A stretch of 64,000 nt of DNA from Marinobacterium_A aestuariivivens (GTDB lineage Bacteria > Pseudomonadota > Gammaproteobacteria > Pseudomonadales > Balneatricaceae): positions 3,596,001-3,660,000 of the forward strand of contig NZ_JBHSWE010000001.1 of assembly GCF_042661465.1 (NCBI RefSeq), written 5' to 3'. Positions within the stretch are counted from its first letter, which is position 1, and each line of letters starts with the position of its first letter. Position numbers and translations under genes: made by a program. The notes beneath the pieces are model-generated. The model did no database searches. It was not told where the DNA came from and was given only the letters and a program-made list of their open reading frames with translations. This document shows, in pieces, positions 9,853-18,403 of this stretch.

Positions 9853-11400
9853 TCAGCCCTTGATCCGCAACATGCGGGCGCTCATGTCCATGAAGGGGGT
9901 GTCGGTCGGCATCCATTCCAGGTCGCCGCGTACGCCGTAGAACATCGGCAGGGTGTGGAGGTAGGTACCCGGCGGATCCTGGCGCTCGTAGATATCCAGC
10001 AGCTCGCGCATCGCTTCGATCCGCTTGGTCTTGTCGCTGCTCTTGAGCTGCTCGCCCCACTGATTGAAGGCATCACTCTGGTAGGTGTGATTGCGCTGGA
10101 ACCAGCCATCGGGGCCGTACAGACGGTAGATCTGGCCCAGCGGATCCGGGTACTCGGCGCTGTTGGACCAGTTGAAGATGCCGCGGCCCTCGGGATCATC
10201 CTCGATCTGCCCCCAGTTTTCCTTTAGCTCCAGCTTGACGTTGAGTCCCACCTGACGCCACATGTCGGCGAGGATCTGGGCGGTATTGACCTCGCTGGTG
10301 TAGTAGTCCTGCAGGTAGCGGTAGGAGATCTCCTCGCCGTTGTAACCGGCTTCCTTCAGCAACTGGCGGGCTTTGTCAGGATCGAACTGAGTGCCCTGGT
10401 GGTCACCGATATAGAGGTCGCCGAATACCTTCATCTGCAGGCCGTTGGGGACCACGGCTCGGCCGTCATAGAGGGCATCGACGATCAACTGACGGTCGAT
10501 GGCGTAACTGAGGGCCTGGCGAATCTTCGGATTTTTCAGCAGCGGGTGGTTCTCGTCGAAAATAATGACGCGAATGCTGCGAATTGCACGGCCGACGACG
10601 TCGGTGTCGGGGTCGTCCTGCAGCAGGCTGAACTGGTCGGGCGTCAACTCGGTGGCGATCTGGTATTCGCCGGTTTTCAATCCGGCGATGCGGGCAGCGA
10701 TCTCGGGCACCTCCTTGAAGGTCACGCTTTGCGCCGGCGCTTTGTCGCCCCAGTAACCGTCGAAGGCCTCAAGCTTGATGTAGTCGCCGTGCTTGACCTC
10801 CGCCAGCCGGTAGGGGCCGGTACCGACCGGCTGCTTGAGCCAGTTTTCCCAGCTGCCGGCTGCCTCGAAGGCATCCTTGCAGACCATCTCGCTCATCCAG
10901 TTGGCAAAGCGCAGTTCGAGCAGCGGGTCTTCCTGCTTGAAGTGCATGCGTACGGTTGTGGGGTCGATGACTTCGACCTTCTCCAGGCCGCCGAGATATT
11001 GTCGGGCGACAGCCCAGCCCGGTGCCTGTTCGCCGAGAAAGCGCTTGGGGCCCAGGCTGAAGGCCACATCTTCGGCATCGAAGGCTTCGCCGTTATGGCA
11101 CTGCACATTCCGGCGCAGTTTGAGTTCAAGGGTTTTGTCGTCGAGTCGCTGCCAGCTTTCGGCCAGACCGGCCTCGAGCGTGCCGTCGGTCTGGCTGTCG
11201 GTGTAGATCAGGGTTTCCAGGACATTTTTCATTATCCGGGCATTGACGTTGCTGTTCTCGGCCATCGGGTCGAGGCGGGACGGGTTTTTCGCTACGGCCA
11301 CGGCGATATCCGGGCGGCTGTCGGCCATCGCCGTGCCGGCGGTAGCGCCGATCATGGCACTGATCAGAAGGGTAGAGAGCCTGCGGGGGATAGGATGCAT
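9853..11400 (-). CDS. Family-5 periplasmic solute-binding protein of ABC importer
   Basis: A 515-residue exported protein with a signal peptide (LLISAMIGATAGTAMA, cleavage expected near residue 26) and the bacterial extracellular solute-binding family 5 pattern: LAESWQRLDDKTLELKLR, VGTGPYRL and IRQALSYAIDRQ. Family members bind peptides, nickel, opines or agrocinopine-type sugar phosphodiesters. It heads the leftward operon and is transcribed away from the GntR gene. The neighbours (phosphodiesterase-like, phosphatase, Pit) favour a phosphorylated organic ligand over a peptide. The binding-pocket residues cannot be assigned by eye. Confidence 0.88.
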   Translation of the reverse strand: MHPIPRRLSTLLISAMIGATAGTAMADSRPDIAVAVAKNPSRLDPMAENSNVNARIMKNVLETLIYTDSQTDGTLEAGLAESWQRLDDKTLELKLRRNVQCHNGEAFDAEDVAFSLGPKRFLGEQAPGWAVARQYLGGLEKVEVIDPTTVRMHFKQEDPLLELRFANWMSEMVCKDAFEAAGSWENWLKQPVGTGPYRLAEVKHGDYIKLEAFDGYWGDKAPAQSVTFKEVPEIAARIAGLKTGEYQIATELTPDQFSLLQDDPDTDVVGRAIRSIRVIIFDENHPLLKNPKIRQALSYAIDRQLIVDALYDGRAVVPNGLQMKVFGDLYIGDHQGTQFDPDKARQLLKEAGYNGEEISYRYLQDYYTSEVNTAQILADMWRQVGLNVKLELKENWGQIEDDPEGRGIFNWSNSAEYPDPLGQIYRLYGPDGWFQRNHTYQSDAFNQWGEQLKSSDKTKRIEAMRELLDIYERQDPPGTYLHTLPMFYGVRGDLEWMPTDTPFMDMSARMLRIKG

Positions 11401-11475
11401 CTTTCAATTCTCCAGTTGTTATTGTGGTAGCAGGTCGTCAATCCGGTACCGCATGACTGTCGCGACAGGCCGGAT

Positions 11476-11560
11476 TGGTTTAAACCATATCACCACTATT
11501 TGGTTTAAACCAGAAAGTTTTGTGGTTTAAACCATAAATCGGTTATTATGGTTTAAACCA
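11476..11560. promoter_or_regulatory. Four perfect TGGTTTAAACCA operators
   Basis: The divergent region between the solute-binding protein gene and the GntR gene holds four identical 12-bp palindromes at 11476-11487, 11501-11512, 11523-11534 and 11549-11560. Their centres are 25, 22 and 26 bases apart. Identity of all four copies and their position strongly suggest operators for the adjacent GntR/UTRA repressor, controlling both arms of the regulon and its own gene. Confidence 0.85.
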
Positions 11561-11600
11561 ATAATGTTTCAGTTGTGTGAATGGCGAGGAAATCAGCGGC

Positions 11601-12313
11601 ATGGAAACGATGACGTCGGCCGGCATAGCCCGTCAGGCACTGCAGCGGGCACTGCAGGAACAGCGCTGGCGGGCCGGCGAGAAATTGCCGCCGGAACGTG
11701 AGCTCTGCGAAAGCCTTGGGGTAAAGCGAATGTCGCTGCGCCAGGCACTGCTGACGCTGGAAAACGAGGGGGCGATCTTTCGCCTCGACCGCCGGGGCTG
11801 GTTCGTTGCCCAGCCGCGCTACGTCTATGACCCGTTAAGCCATGTCAGCTTCGAACGTGCCGCGCGCGAGCAGGGCGACGCCAGCTGGGAGGACCTGGAG
11901 CAGGAGATGATCGCGGCGGACGCGGAGCAGGCGGCTGATTTCGGTATTGAACCGGGGGACCCGCTGCTACGGGTGTTCGGCTGGGGCGCGCTTAACGGCC
12001 ATCGCATATTTGTCCACGACGTCCTGATCAATTGCCGGGCGGCGCCGGATTACCCGACCAGGCTGGACGGTCGCTCCTTTACCGAGGTCTGGGAACAGGA
12101 GTTCGATATCAGGCCGCAGCTGGCGAGCCTGATGGTCCGGCCGGTGCGGCTGGAGGGGATCGCGCAACAACTGCTTGGTTGCACCCGCGGTGCCCTGGAC
12201 TCTATATCAAGCGCATCAAGACCGACGGGCAGGGACGCATTCTGCAGATCGATCGCGAATTCTGGCGCTTCGAGGGACTGGAGCTTCAACTATCACCGGA
12301 GAACGACAAATGA
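11601..12313 (+). CDS. GntR-family regulator with UTRA domain (copy 2)
   Basis: Paralogue of the regulator at 1854, with the same winged helix (GEKLPPERELCESLGV, KRMSLRQALLTLENEG) and UTRA domain (RVFGWGALNGHRIFVHDVL). The start at 11601 (METMTSAG) has GAGGA upstream. One C is missing at about 12193-12195; restoring it gives RGAPGLYIKRIKTDGQG and the end LELQLSPENDK, whose stop overlaps the next ATG as ATGA. It lies 41 bases from the last of four identical palindromes and is the likely local repressor, with its effector probably a phosphate ester or sugar from the pathway. Confidence 0.9.
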
Positions 12314-13332
12314 CACCTACAGATAAGGTCGGTTTGCCTGCGCTGTCGCTCGACCAGGCGCAGACGCTGCTGGCGCGCAGCCAGCTGATACCGCTCTTTG
12401 CCCATGCCTACGCCTTTCATCTCAATTTTCGTTTCAACCGCATCGGGATCGAGAACCTTTTGCAGTTTGCGCACGATCATCGGCTGAATGGCATCAAGAT
12501 CCATCTGGATGACGGTGAAGCCTTGAGCCTGAGGCACTGCGACGACAGCCGTCTTATGACATTGCAGAAACTGGCCCGGCAGCTGGGGCTGGAGATTCAT
12601 GTGGAGGTCAGTTCCACCGACCGGGCGGAACTGGGGGCGGCGGTGCGTATCGGCCGCCTGCTGGCGGCGACCTCGATTCGTTGTTATCCCCGCTATGCCG
12701 GCCGGGTGTCCGAGATTATCGCCTGGACCATCCGCGATCTGCGCCAGCTCGATACACTGGATCCGCACAGGCAGTTCCGCTTCACGCTGGAGCAGCATGA
12801 AGACCTCAAGGGCGAGGAGCTGGTGCGGATCGTCGAGGCTGTCGAGAACCCCAATCTGAAGCTGCTGTTCGATTTCGCCAATATGCTCAACGCCTATGAA
12901 CAGCCGCTGGAGGCTCTGAGGGCGATGGCGCCCCATATCAGCGATGTGCATATCAAGGATGCGGCGGTGGTCAGCGAGCAGGGCGGCTGGGGGCACCGGG
13001 CCTGTCGCAGCGGCGATGGCGAGCTGCCGATGGCCCGGCTGCTGCTGGAGCTGTTGCTGCTGGGGGACGACCAGCCCCAGGTGGTGGCTTACGGCCTGGA
13101 AGAGGAGGTCGACTACTATGCGCCGCCGCTGCGCTTTGCCGACGAACCGGCGGATCCCCTGATCCCCTGGCGCAACGTCAGCGAAACGACGCTGGCGCCG
13201 GGCGCCGACCTCGACGCCCTGCTGGCCAGGGAGATACAGGATGCCCGGGATCAGCTGGCCCATGTCCGCGGACTGTTGGCACAGCTGCGCCGGCATGCCG
13301 AACGCTTTCTGCAAGGACAATCGCCGGAGTGA
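12310..13332 (+). CDS. Xylose-isomerase-like TIM-barrel protein
   Basis: A 340-residue soluble protein that looks like the sugar-phosphate isomerase/epimerase superfamily. Candidate metal ligands are in FTLEQHED, LLFDFANMLN and ISDVHIKDA, arranged in the order expected for this fold. It starts four bases before the end of the GntR gene and is followed two bases later by the phosphodiesterase-like gene, so the three form one operon. A role in rearranging the sugar released from the imported compound is inferred; the precise reaction is unknown. Confidence 0.7.
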   Translation: MTPTDKVGLPALSLDQAQTLLARSQLIPLFAHAYAFHLNFRFNRIGIENLLQFAHDHRLNGIKIHLDDGEALSLRHCDDSRLMTLQKLARQLGLEIHVEVSSTDRAELGAAVRIGRLLAATSIRCYPRYAGRVSEIIAWTIRDLRQLDTLDPHRQFRFTLEQHEDLKGEELVRIVEAVENPNLKLLFDFANMLNAYEQPLEALRAMAPHISDVHIKDAAVVSEQGGWGHRACRSGDGELPMARLLLELLLLGDDQPQVVAYGLEEEVDYYAPPLRFADEPADPLIPWRNVSETTLAPGADLDALLAREIQDARDQLAHVRGLLAQLRRHAERFLQGQSPE

Positions 13333-13334
13333 CA

Positions 13335-14849
13335 ATGACGAAGAATGTCCTTTGGATTACCGCGGATCAGTGGCGCGGCGACTGTCTTGGTTGTGCCGGC
13401 AATCCGGTGATCCTCACGCCGAACGTCGACGCCCTGGCGGCGGACGGCGTTCGTTTCGCGCGCCATTATTCGCCTGCCACGCCCTGTGGGCCTTCGCGGG
13501 CATCCATGTTGACCGGCATGTATCCCCACAACCACCGGATGGTCTGCAACGGCACGCCGCTGGACGGTTCCCTGACCAATATCGCGCTGGAGATGCGCCG
13601 GCTCGGTTACGATCCGCTGCTGTTCGGCTATACGGATATCACGCCCGATCCGCGCTATGTGCCGGCCGGTGATCCCGCCCTGCGCAGCTTCGAAGGGGTG
13701 CTGCCGGGCTTCAGCGTTGCCGAACGCCTGCTGGAAGACAGCAAGCGCTGGCTGTCCTGGCTGAGACGGCAGGGGTATGAGATCAGCCAGTCGGGCTACG
13801 ACGAAATTTATCGGCCGACCGATGGCGAGGGGGCTCGCGTCACCCGTCCGGCCCGCTACAGGGCCGAGCACAGTGATACCGCCTGGATGACCGACCGGGT
13901 GGTCGACCACCTGCGCTTTGTCGAGGGTGAGCCCTTCTTCTTTCATCTGAGCTATCTGCGACCGCATCCGCCCTATATCGCCCCCGAGCCCTATAACCGC
14001 CTCTACGACCCGGCGGATATTCCATTACCCACACGGGCATCTGACTGGCAGGCGGAATCGGCGCAGCATCCCTATCACGCCTATATTGCCGGACTGCTGC
14101 CCCATGGCCGCTTCGTCCAGGGGAGAGCGATGACCCGGTCACCGGCCTGCCGCTGGCGGAAGTCCAGCGCATGCGCGCGGTGTATTACGGTATGGTCAGC
14201 GAGGTGGATGCCCAGATCGGCCGTCTGATCGCCTGTCTGAAGCAAGAAGGGCTCTATGAGGATACCCTGATTATCCTGACGTCCGATCATGGCGACCTGC
14301 TGGGCGACCACCATATGTTCAGCAAGGAGAATTACTTCGAGTCCTGCTTCCATATTCCGCTGATCGTCAAGCCGGCGGCAAGCCACCGGATGCAGGCGTG
14401 TCCCGGAGCGGTGGTGGAGGCCTTTACCGAGAGCGTCGACCTGATGCCGACCCTGCTCGATCTGTGCGGGGGCGGATACCGGCGCAGTGCGATGGCGTCT
14501 CCCTCAGGCCCTGGCTCAAAGGGGTGAGCCGACCGGCTGGCGGGATTCGGTCTGTGCGCTGCTGGATTTCCGTGATGTCGAGAAACAGCGCGGCGAGCGC
14601 CATTTCGGCCTCGATCATGACCGGTGCGCGATGATGAGCCTTCGCGACCTGCGCTTCAAGTATGTGCATTTCGCCGGCCTGCCGCCCGCGCTCTACGACC
14701 TGGAACGCGATCCCGGGGAACTCCACAATATCGCCGACCGGCCTGAATATCGGGAGATACAGCTGCAATATGCACAAAAACTGTTGTCCTGGCGCATGCG
14801 CAACGAATACGGGGCGCTCGACAGCATGAAGGCGACTCCCGGGGGATGA
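13335..14849 (+). CDS. Sulfatase-superfamily hydrolase, phosphonate monoester hydrolase/phosphodiesterase-like
   Basis: About 505 residues after repair. The N-terminal NVLWITADQWRGD metal site and CGPSRASMLTGMYPHN carry the CxPxR motif, whose cysteine becomes formylglycine in this superfamily. LTSDHGDLLGDHHM gives further metal ligands. Features such as AFTESVDLMPTLLDL and KYVHFAGLPPALYDLE resemble the rhizobial phosphonate monoester hydrolase/phosphodiesterase more than aryl sulfatases. Three G runs (14120-14123, 14468-14472, 14521-14524) each lack one base. It needs a formylglycine-generating enzyme encoded elsewhere. Hydrolysis of a phosphodiester taken up by the divergent ABC importer is the favoured role; a sulfate ester is the alternative. 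Confidence 0.8.
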
Positions 14850-15137
14850 TCACGTCGAATGGCTGAGGCCGGCGGCACCTTTTTGAGCGAGTGCTGTCGC
14901 TGTTCCCCGAACGCCCGACGGTGACCGTGGTCTGAGTAGTGCAGCCGGCGTGTACGCCCACAGCACTCCGGTGACGGGATTTTCATAGATAAAAATCAAA
15001 GTATGTATTGATACGGTGATATTGTTCAATATATGGCACTTTTCCATACTTCGGGCAGGAGGGAGCGAAGGTCTTTCTTCGATCAATTGAAGCTGAAGGC
15101 TCTCTCTTCGATAACTATAAAAAACCAGGAGTCGATA

Positions 15138-15350
15138 ATGGAAAAGAACAATAGCGACAGCTTTGTCTATTCCCCGGTTGGAAGCGGACCCGGAGCCGAA
15201 CAGGCCCAGGATCTCGAACGACGGATACGTATTTACGAAGAACTGGAAGCACGCGGTCATATGCAGGGAGCCCTCGGCTTCAGCGACTATACCGCCATGA
15301 TCCTGCTGACCCTTGGCCTCGTCGTCACTTTCTATCTGTGGGGGTACTGA
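15138..15350 (+). CDS. Small single-span membrane protein upstream of NCS1 permease
   Basis: A 70-residue protein with a charged N-terminal half (ERRIRIYEELEARGHMQG) and one C-terminal membrane helix (YTAMILLTLGLVVTFYLWGY) that ends at the last residue. AGGAG lies just upstream of the ATG. Its stop is two bases before the start of the NCS1 permease gene, so the two are co-translated. I do not recognise the family. A small accessory or stabilising subunit of the permease is inferred from position only. Confidence 0.7.
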   Translation: MEKNNSDSFVYSPVGSGPGAEQAQDLERRIRIYEELEARGHMQGALGFSDYTAMILLTLGLVVTFYLWGY

Positions 15351-15352
15351 GC

Positions 15353-16842
15353 ATGTCATCGACTGAAAAAGTTGATCTGAAACTGGCCGCGGAACGCGGT
15401 GACGCCCCCTTCTTCCCGCCGAGCGGATGTGGGGCTTCTGGGAGTTCACCTATGCCAATTCGGCCCTGGCCATTGCCACCTGGGCCTTCCTCATCGGCGG
15501 CGCGACGGCGCTGTTCGTTGGCGTCAAGGCGGGCATCGCCGCCATCGTCATCGGCAATATTCTCGGCGTGTTGATCATGGCGCTGTCCACCTGCGTGGCC
15601 AGCGGCAAATACGGTACCGAGCAATTCACCTTCCTGCGCAGCATGTTCGGCGCCAATGGCAGCCGGCTGGTCTATCTGCTGGCGGTGGTCTTTCTGACGA
15701 TGGGCTGGCTGGCCGTGCTCGGGTTGATGTTCGGGCGCTCGATCGACAGCCTGGCCGGACTGGTCGGCGAACGCGCGGCGGAGCCGCAGGGCATGCTGGT
15801 CTATCTGGCGGCCTTTTTCGCGATCGGGCTGACGGCCTTTATCGTTGCCCGGGGACCCACCTCGATCAAGGTGTTCAACACCATCATCGCCCCGACCCTG
15901 GTCATCATCATGGGGGTGATGCTCTACCTGATCTTCAGCAACAGCAGCGTTTCCGAACTGATGGCACTGCCGGCGCTGGACGAGCCCTTTGAAGACAAGC
16001 ACCTGAACTTCATGATCGCGGTAGAAGTGAACATGGCGGCCGGTTTTTCCTGGTGGCCCTATATCGGCAACCTGGCGCGTCTGAGCAAGAATGAACGCAC
16101 CGCCTTCTGGCCCAATATCATCGGTGTTTTCGGCGCTGCGGTACTGGGCGAGGTGGTCGGCCTGCTGGCGGCGGCCAAGTTCGGCGACAGTGACCCCACC
16201 GTCTGGATGACGCGGATCGGCGGCTTCGCCTTCGGTATCGTGGCGCTCGGCTTTATCGCCTTCGCCAATGTCACCAGCATGGCCAATATACTCTATACCT
16301 CGATTGTGGGTCTGAGGCAGGTCGTCGGGGAACGCCTGCGGCATATCAGCTGGGAACTGCTGGTGGTACTGTTCTGCATCGCGCCGGTCGTCATCGTGTT
16401 CACGGTACCTGGCATCTATGATGGCTTCTTTATCTTCCTGGTCTGGACCTCGGCGTTGAACAGTGCGCTGGCCGGCATCGGCATCGCCGACTACTTTATC
16501 CTGCGGCGTCAGCGGGTCAGCCTGCGCGCGGTCTTTGCAACCGGGCAGCGGTCGCCGTTCCGCTACTGGCGGGGCTTCAATCCGGCCGCTCTGCTGGCGC
16601 TGGTGGCGGGATTCGTCGTCTACGTGCTGATCTTCAATCCGCAGACACTGGACAATACCACGCTGTTCGCCTTCGTTTCGGCCTCGTTGCCCTCCTGCGC
16701 TCTGGCGGGTCTGGTCCATATCGTCCTGACGCGGGTGCTGGTCGGCAGATTCGGCTGGGGTGACTACCCCCAGGCGGCAAAGGACGGCGCCTACCAGGGT
16801 AGCCTGGCACCGGAACTGGGATCGGTTGCCGCCAAAGACTGA
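15353..16842 (+). CDS. NCS1-family nucleobase/hydantoin-type permease
   Basis: About 496 residues with some twelve membrane helices. The N-terminal segment MWGFWEFTYANSALAIATW followed by a glycine-rich helix, and the central EVNMAAGFSWWPYIGNLARL, are typical of the NCS1 family (purines, cytosine, allantoin, hydantoins, thiamine precursors). The true start is ATG at 15353 (MSSTEKVDLK); a missing G near 15421 breaks the first 23 codons from the rest, and adding it gives FFPPERMWGFWEF. The gene is preceded by a one-helix protein and followed by a strong hairpin. The substrate cannot be told from sequence. Confidence 0.85.
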
Positions 16843-16862
16843 AGCCTTTCTGTTAATCTCCG

Positions 16863-16896
16863 AAAAAGCGGGCGCCTTCAGGGCGGCCGCTTTTTT
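16863..16896 (+). terminator. Rho-independent terminator after NCS1 gene
   Basis: A GC-rich stem (AAAGCGGGCGCC with GGGCGGCCGCTTT, TTCA loop) followed by a run of six T lies about 20 bases after the permease stop codon. Confidence 0.85.
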
Positions 16897-16910
16897 CGAC
16901 TCTTCGCAGA

Positions 16911-17089
16911 ACTGTAGGATGGGGGCGGCGATGTACCCCGCCGATATTGAAGCTGCCCTCATTGTTTGGACATCGCTAACCCCATCAAATCGATCCTATT
17001 ACAGATCGATTGGTTAGGGTTGGCACCGTGGGTTCGCGAAACCTCTGGCGTTGGGTTGCGCGGCTGCGCCGCTCCACCCAACCTACAGT
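16911..17089. repeat. Dispersed repeat with ACTGTAGGWTGGG ends
   Basis: A 179-base intergenic unit begins ACTGTAGGATGGG and ends with the inverse of ACTGTAGGTTGGGTGGAGC. Its centre (ATCGATCCTATTACAGATCG) recurs with few changes near 29020. No gene is present. Related ends occur at 28988-29099, 35035-35224 and near 58600. The rest of the 318-base gap up to 17160 holds only the terminator and this repeat. Confidence 0.65.
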
Positions 17090-17160
17090 GGATCTTGGCA
17101 TGTCTTGTATAGGCACGGATTCCCAGGTTGTTCGCGCGCGAGTCGTGGCGGCGTAACCCA

Positions 17161-18089
17161 TCACTTCGTACTCTCCGTTTCCATCTGCTGCCGCAGACAC
17201 TGGGCGAAGGCCTGGGCGGCACGATTGCGCTCGCTCTTGCGGTACGCAAGGTAGAACTGCTCGTCGTACGAGAGCCGGTCTTCCATCAAGGGGCGCATCT
17301 GACCCGACTCCACCCACTTGGCGGCATAGTGGGAGGGGAGGTAGCCGAGATAGCCGCCGGACAGAATCATCAGCGCGATGCTTTCCATATGGGACGCCGT
17401 CGCCCGGTGCTTGAGCTCCAGGTCCTGCGGTGGTTGCCAGTCGCGCATGTAGGAGCGGCCGGCATAGGGCGACTCGGCGATAACCCCGGGGTAATCCCGG
17501 TTGCCGGTAGGCTGTACAGCGGATGATCGCTGCCGCAGTAGAGGACCTGCTGTTCCCGGAACGTCGGGATAAAGCGCACCGAACTGTGCAACCGCGACAT
17601 CGGCGAAAGGATCACGTGATAGTGCTCCTCCATCAGGCCCTGCAGCAATTCCTGGGGCGACGATACGTCGATATGCAGTTTCACTTCCGGCGCCAGCCTG
17701 GCGAACTCGCCGATGCCCCGGTGCAGGTTGATCTCCTGGTTGCTGGCGATGGCGTCGACGATACCGAAATGGACCTCGCCGATCAGTTGCCCCCGCGTAC
17801 TGCCCACCATGCCGCGAAAGTTTTCCACCGCGCGAAAGAGGCTGAGCGATGCCTCGAACACGATCTGCCCCTCTTCGGTCAGATGGAAGCCCTTGCGCCC
17901 GCGCTCGCACAGACGCATACCCAGGCGGTCCTCGAGTTGGCCGATCTGGATGCTGATGGTGGATTGCGAGACCCCCAGCTCGTCCTGAGCCGCGGCAAAG
18001 CCCTTGTTGTGGACCACGGCGTGAAAGACGCGCAGCAGGCGCAAATCGAAGTCGGCCAGGTTCGGCAGGCTGTGATGGCGGGCAGTCAT
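17161..18089 (-). CDS. LysR-family transcriptional regulator
   Basis: About 309 residues after repair. The N-terminal helix-turn-helix (FHAVVHNKGFAAAQDELGVS, then STISIQIGQLEDRLG) and the ligand domain are both present. One base is missing at about 17510; restoring it gives LYSPTGNRDYPGV and continues to the stop at 17161. The neighbours are the convergent NCS1 permease and the divergent nucleotide-cyclase gene. Control of the permease is possible but not shown. Confidence 0.87.
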
Positions 18090-18403
18090 ATACTTTTTCT
18101 GGCCTCAAAGTAACTGTCGATACAGCATTATTGCCCAATGTTATGCGTTCTTCCATAGTGGCCCCTATTGCCCCTATTGCCCCTGTGCGCCAGTGCATCG
18201 ACAGTGGGATTACCGGCCGCGCGTGCAGACATTGCCGCAGTATCCGGGACCGGTATCGGTTGGCTGACGCCGGGCGCTGGCACGTCTGCAGCCCGGGTCG
18301 GCTGGGCTATGCTGATAGGGACGGTTTGCGAGCACTGACCGCGTCGGTCTGAGCCGTAATGCTCCGCAGACTTTACTGGCAGTAGACAATCTCGAGAGGC
18401 CCC
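18090..18403. other. Divergent intergenic region
   Basis: This 314-base region separates the LysR gene from the cyclase-like gene. It contains a short direct repeat CCCCTATTG repeated about two and a half times near 18160-18185. I see no clear operator, RNA gene or small coding sequence. Confidence 0.5.

Noticed and set aside
15325..16962. Long 545-codon frame on the minus strand
   Set aside because: It is the antisense shadow of the NCS1 permease gene, rich in Arg, Gln, His and Asp with no domain.
18160..18190. CCCCTATTG direct repeats as an operator
   Set aside because: Two and a half short copies without symmetry or link to a known binding site; more likely slippage.
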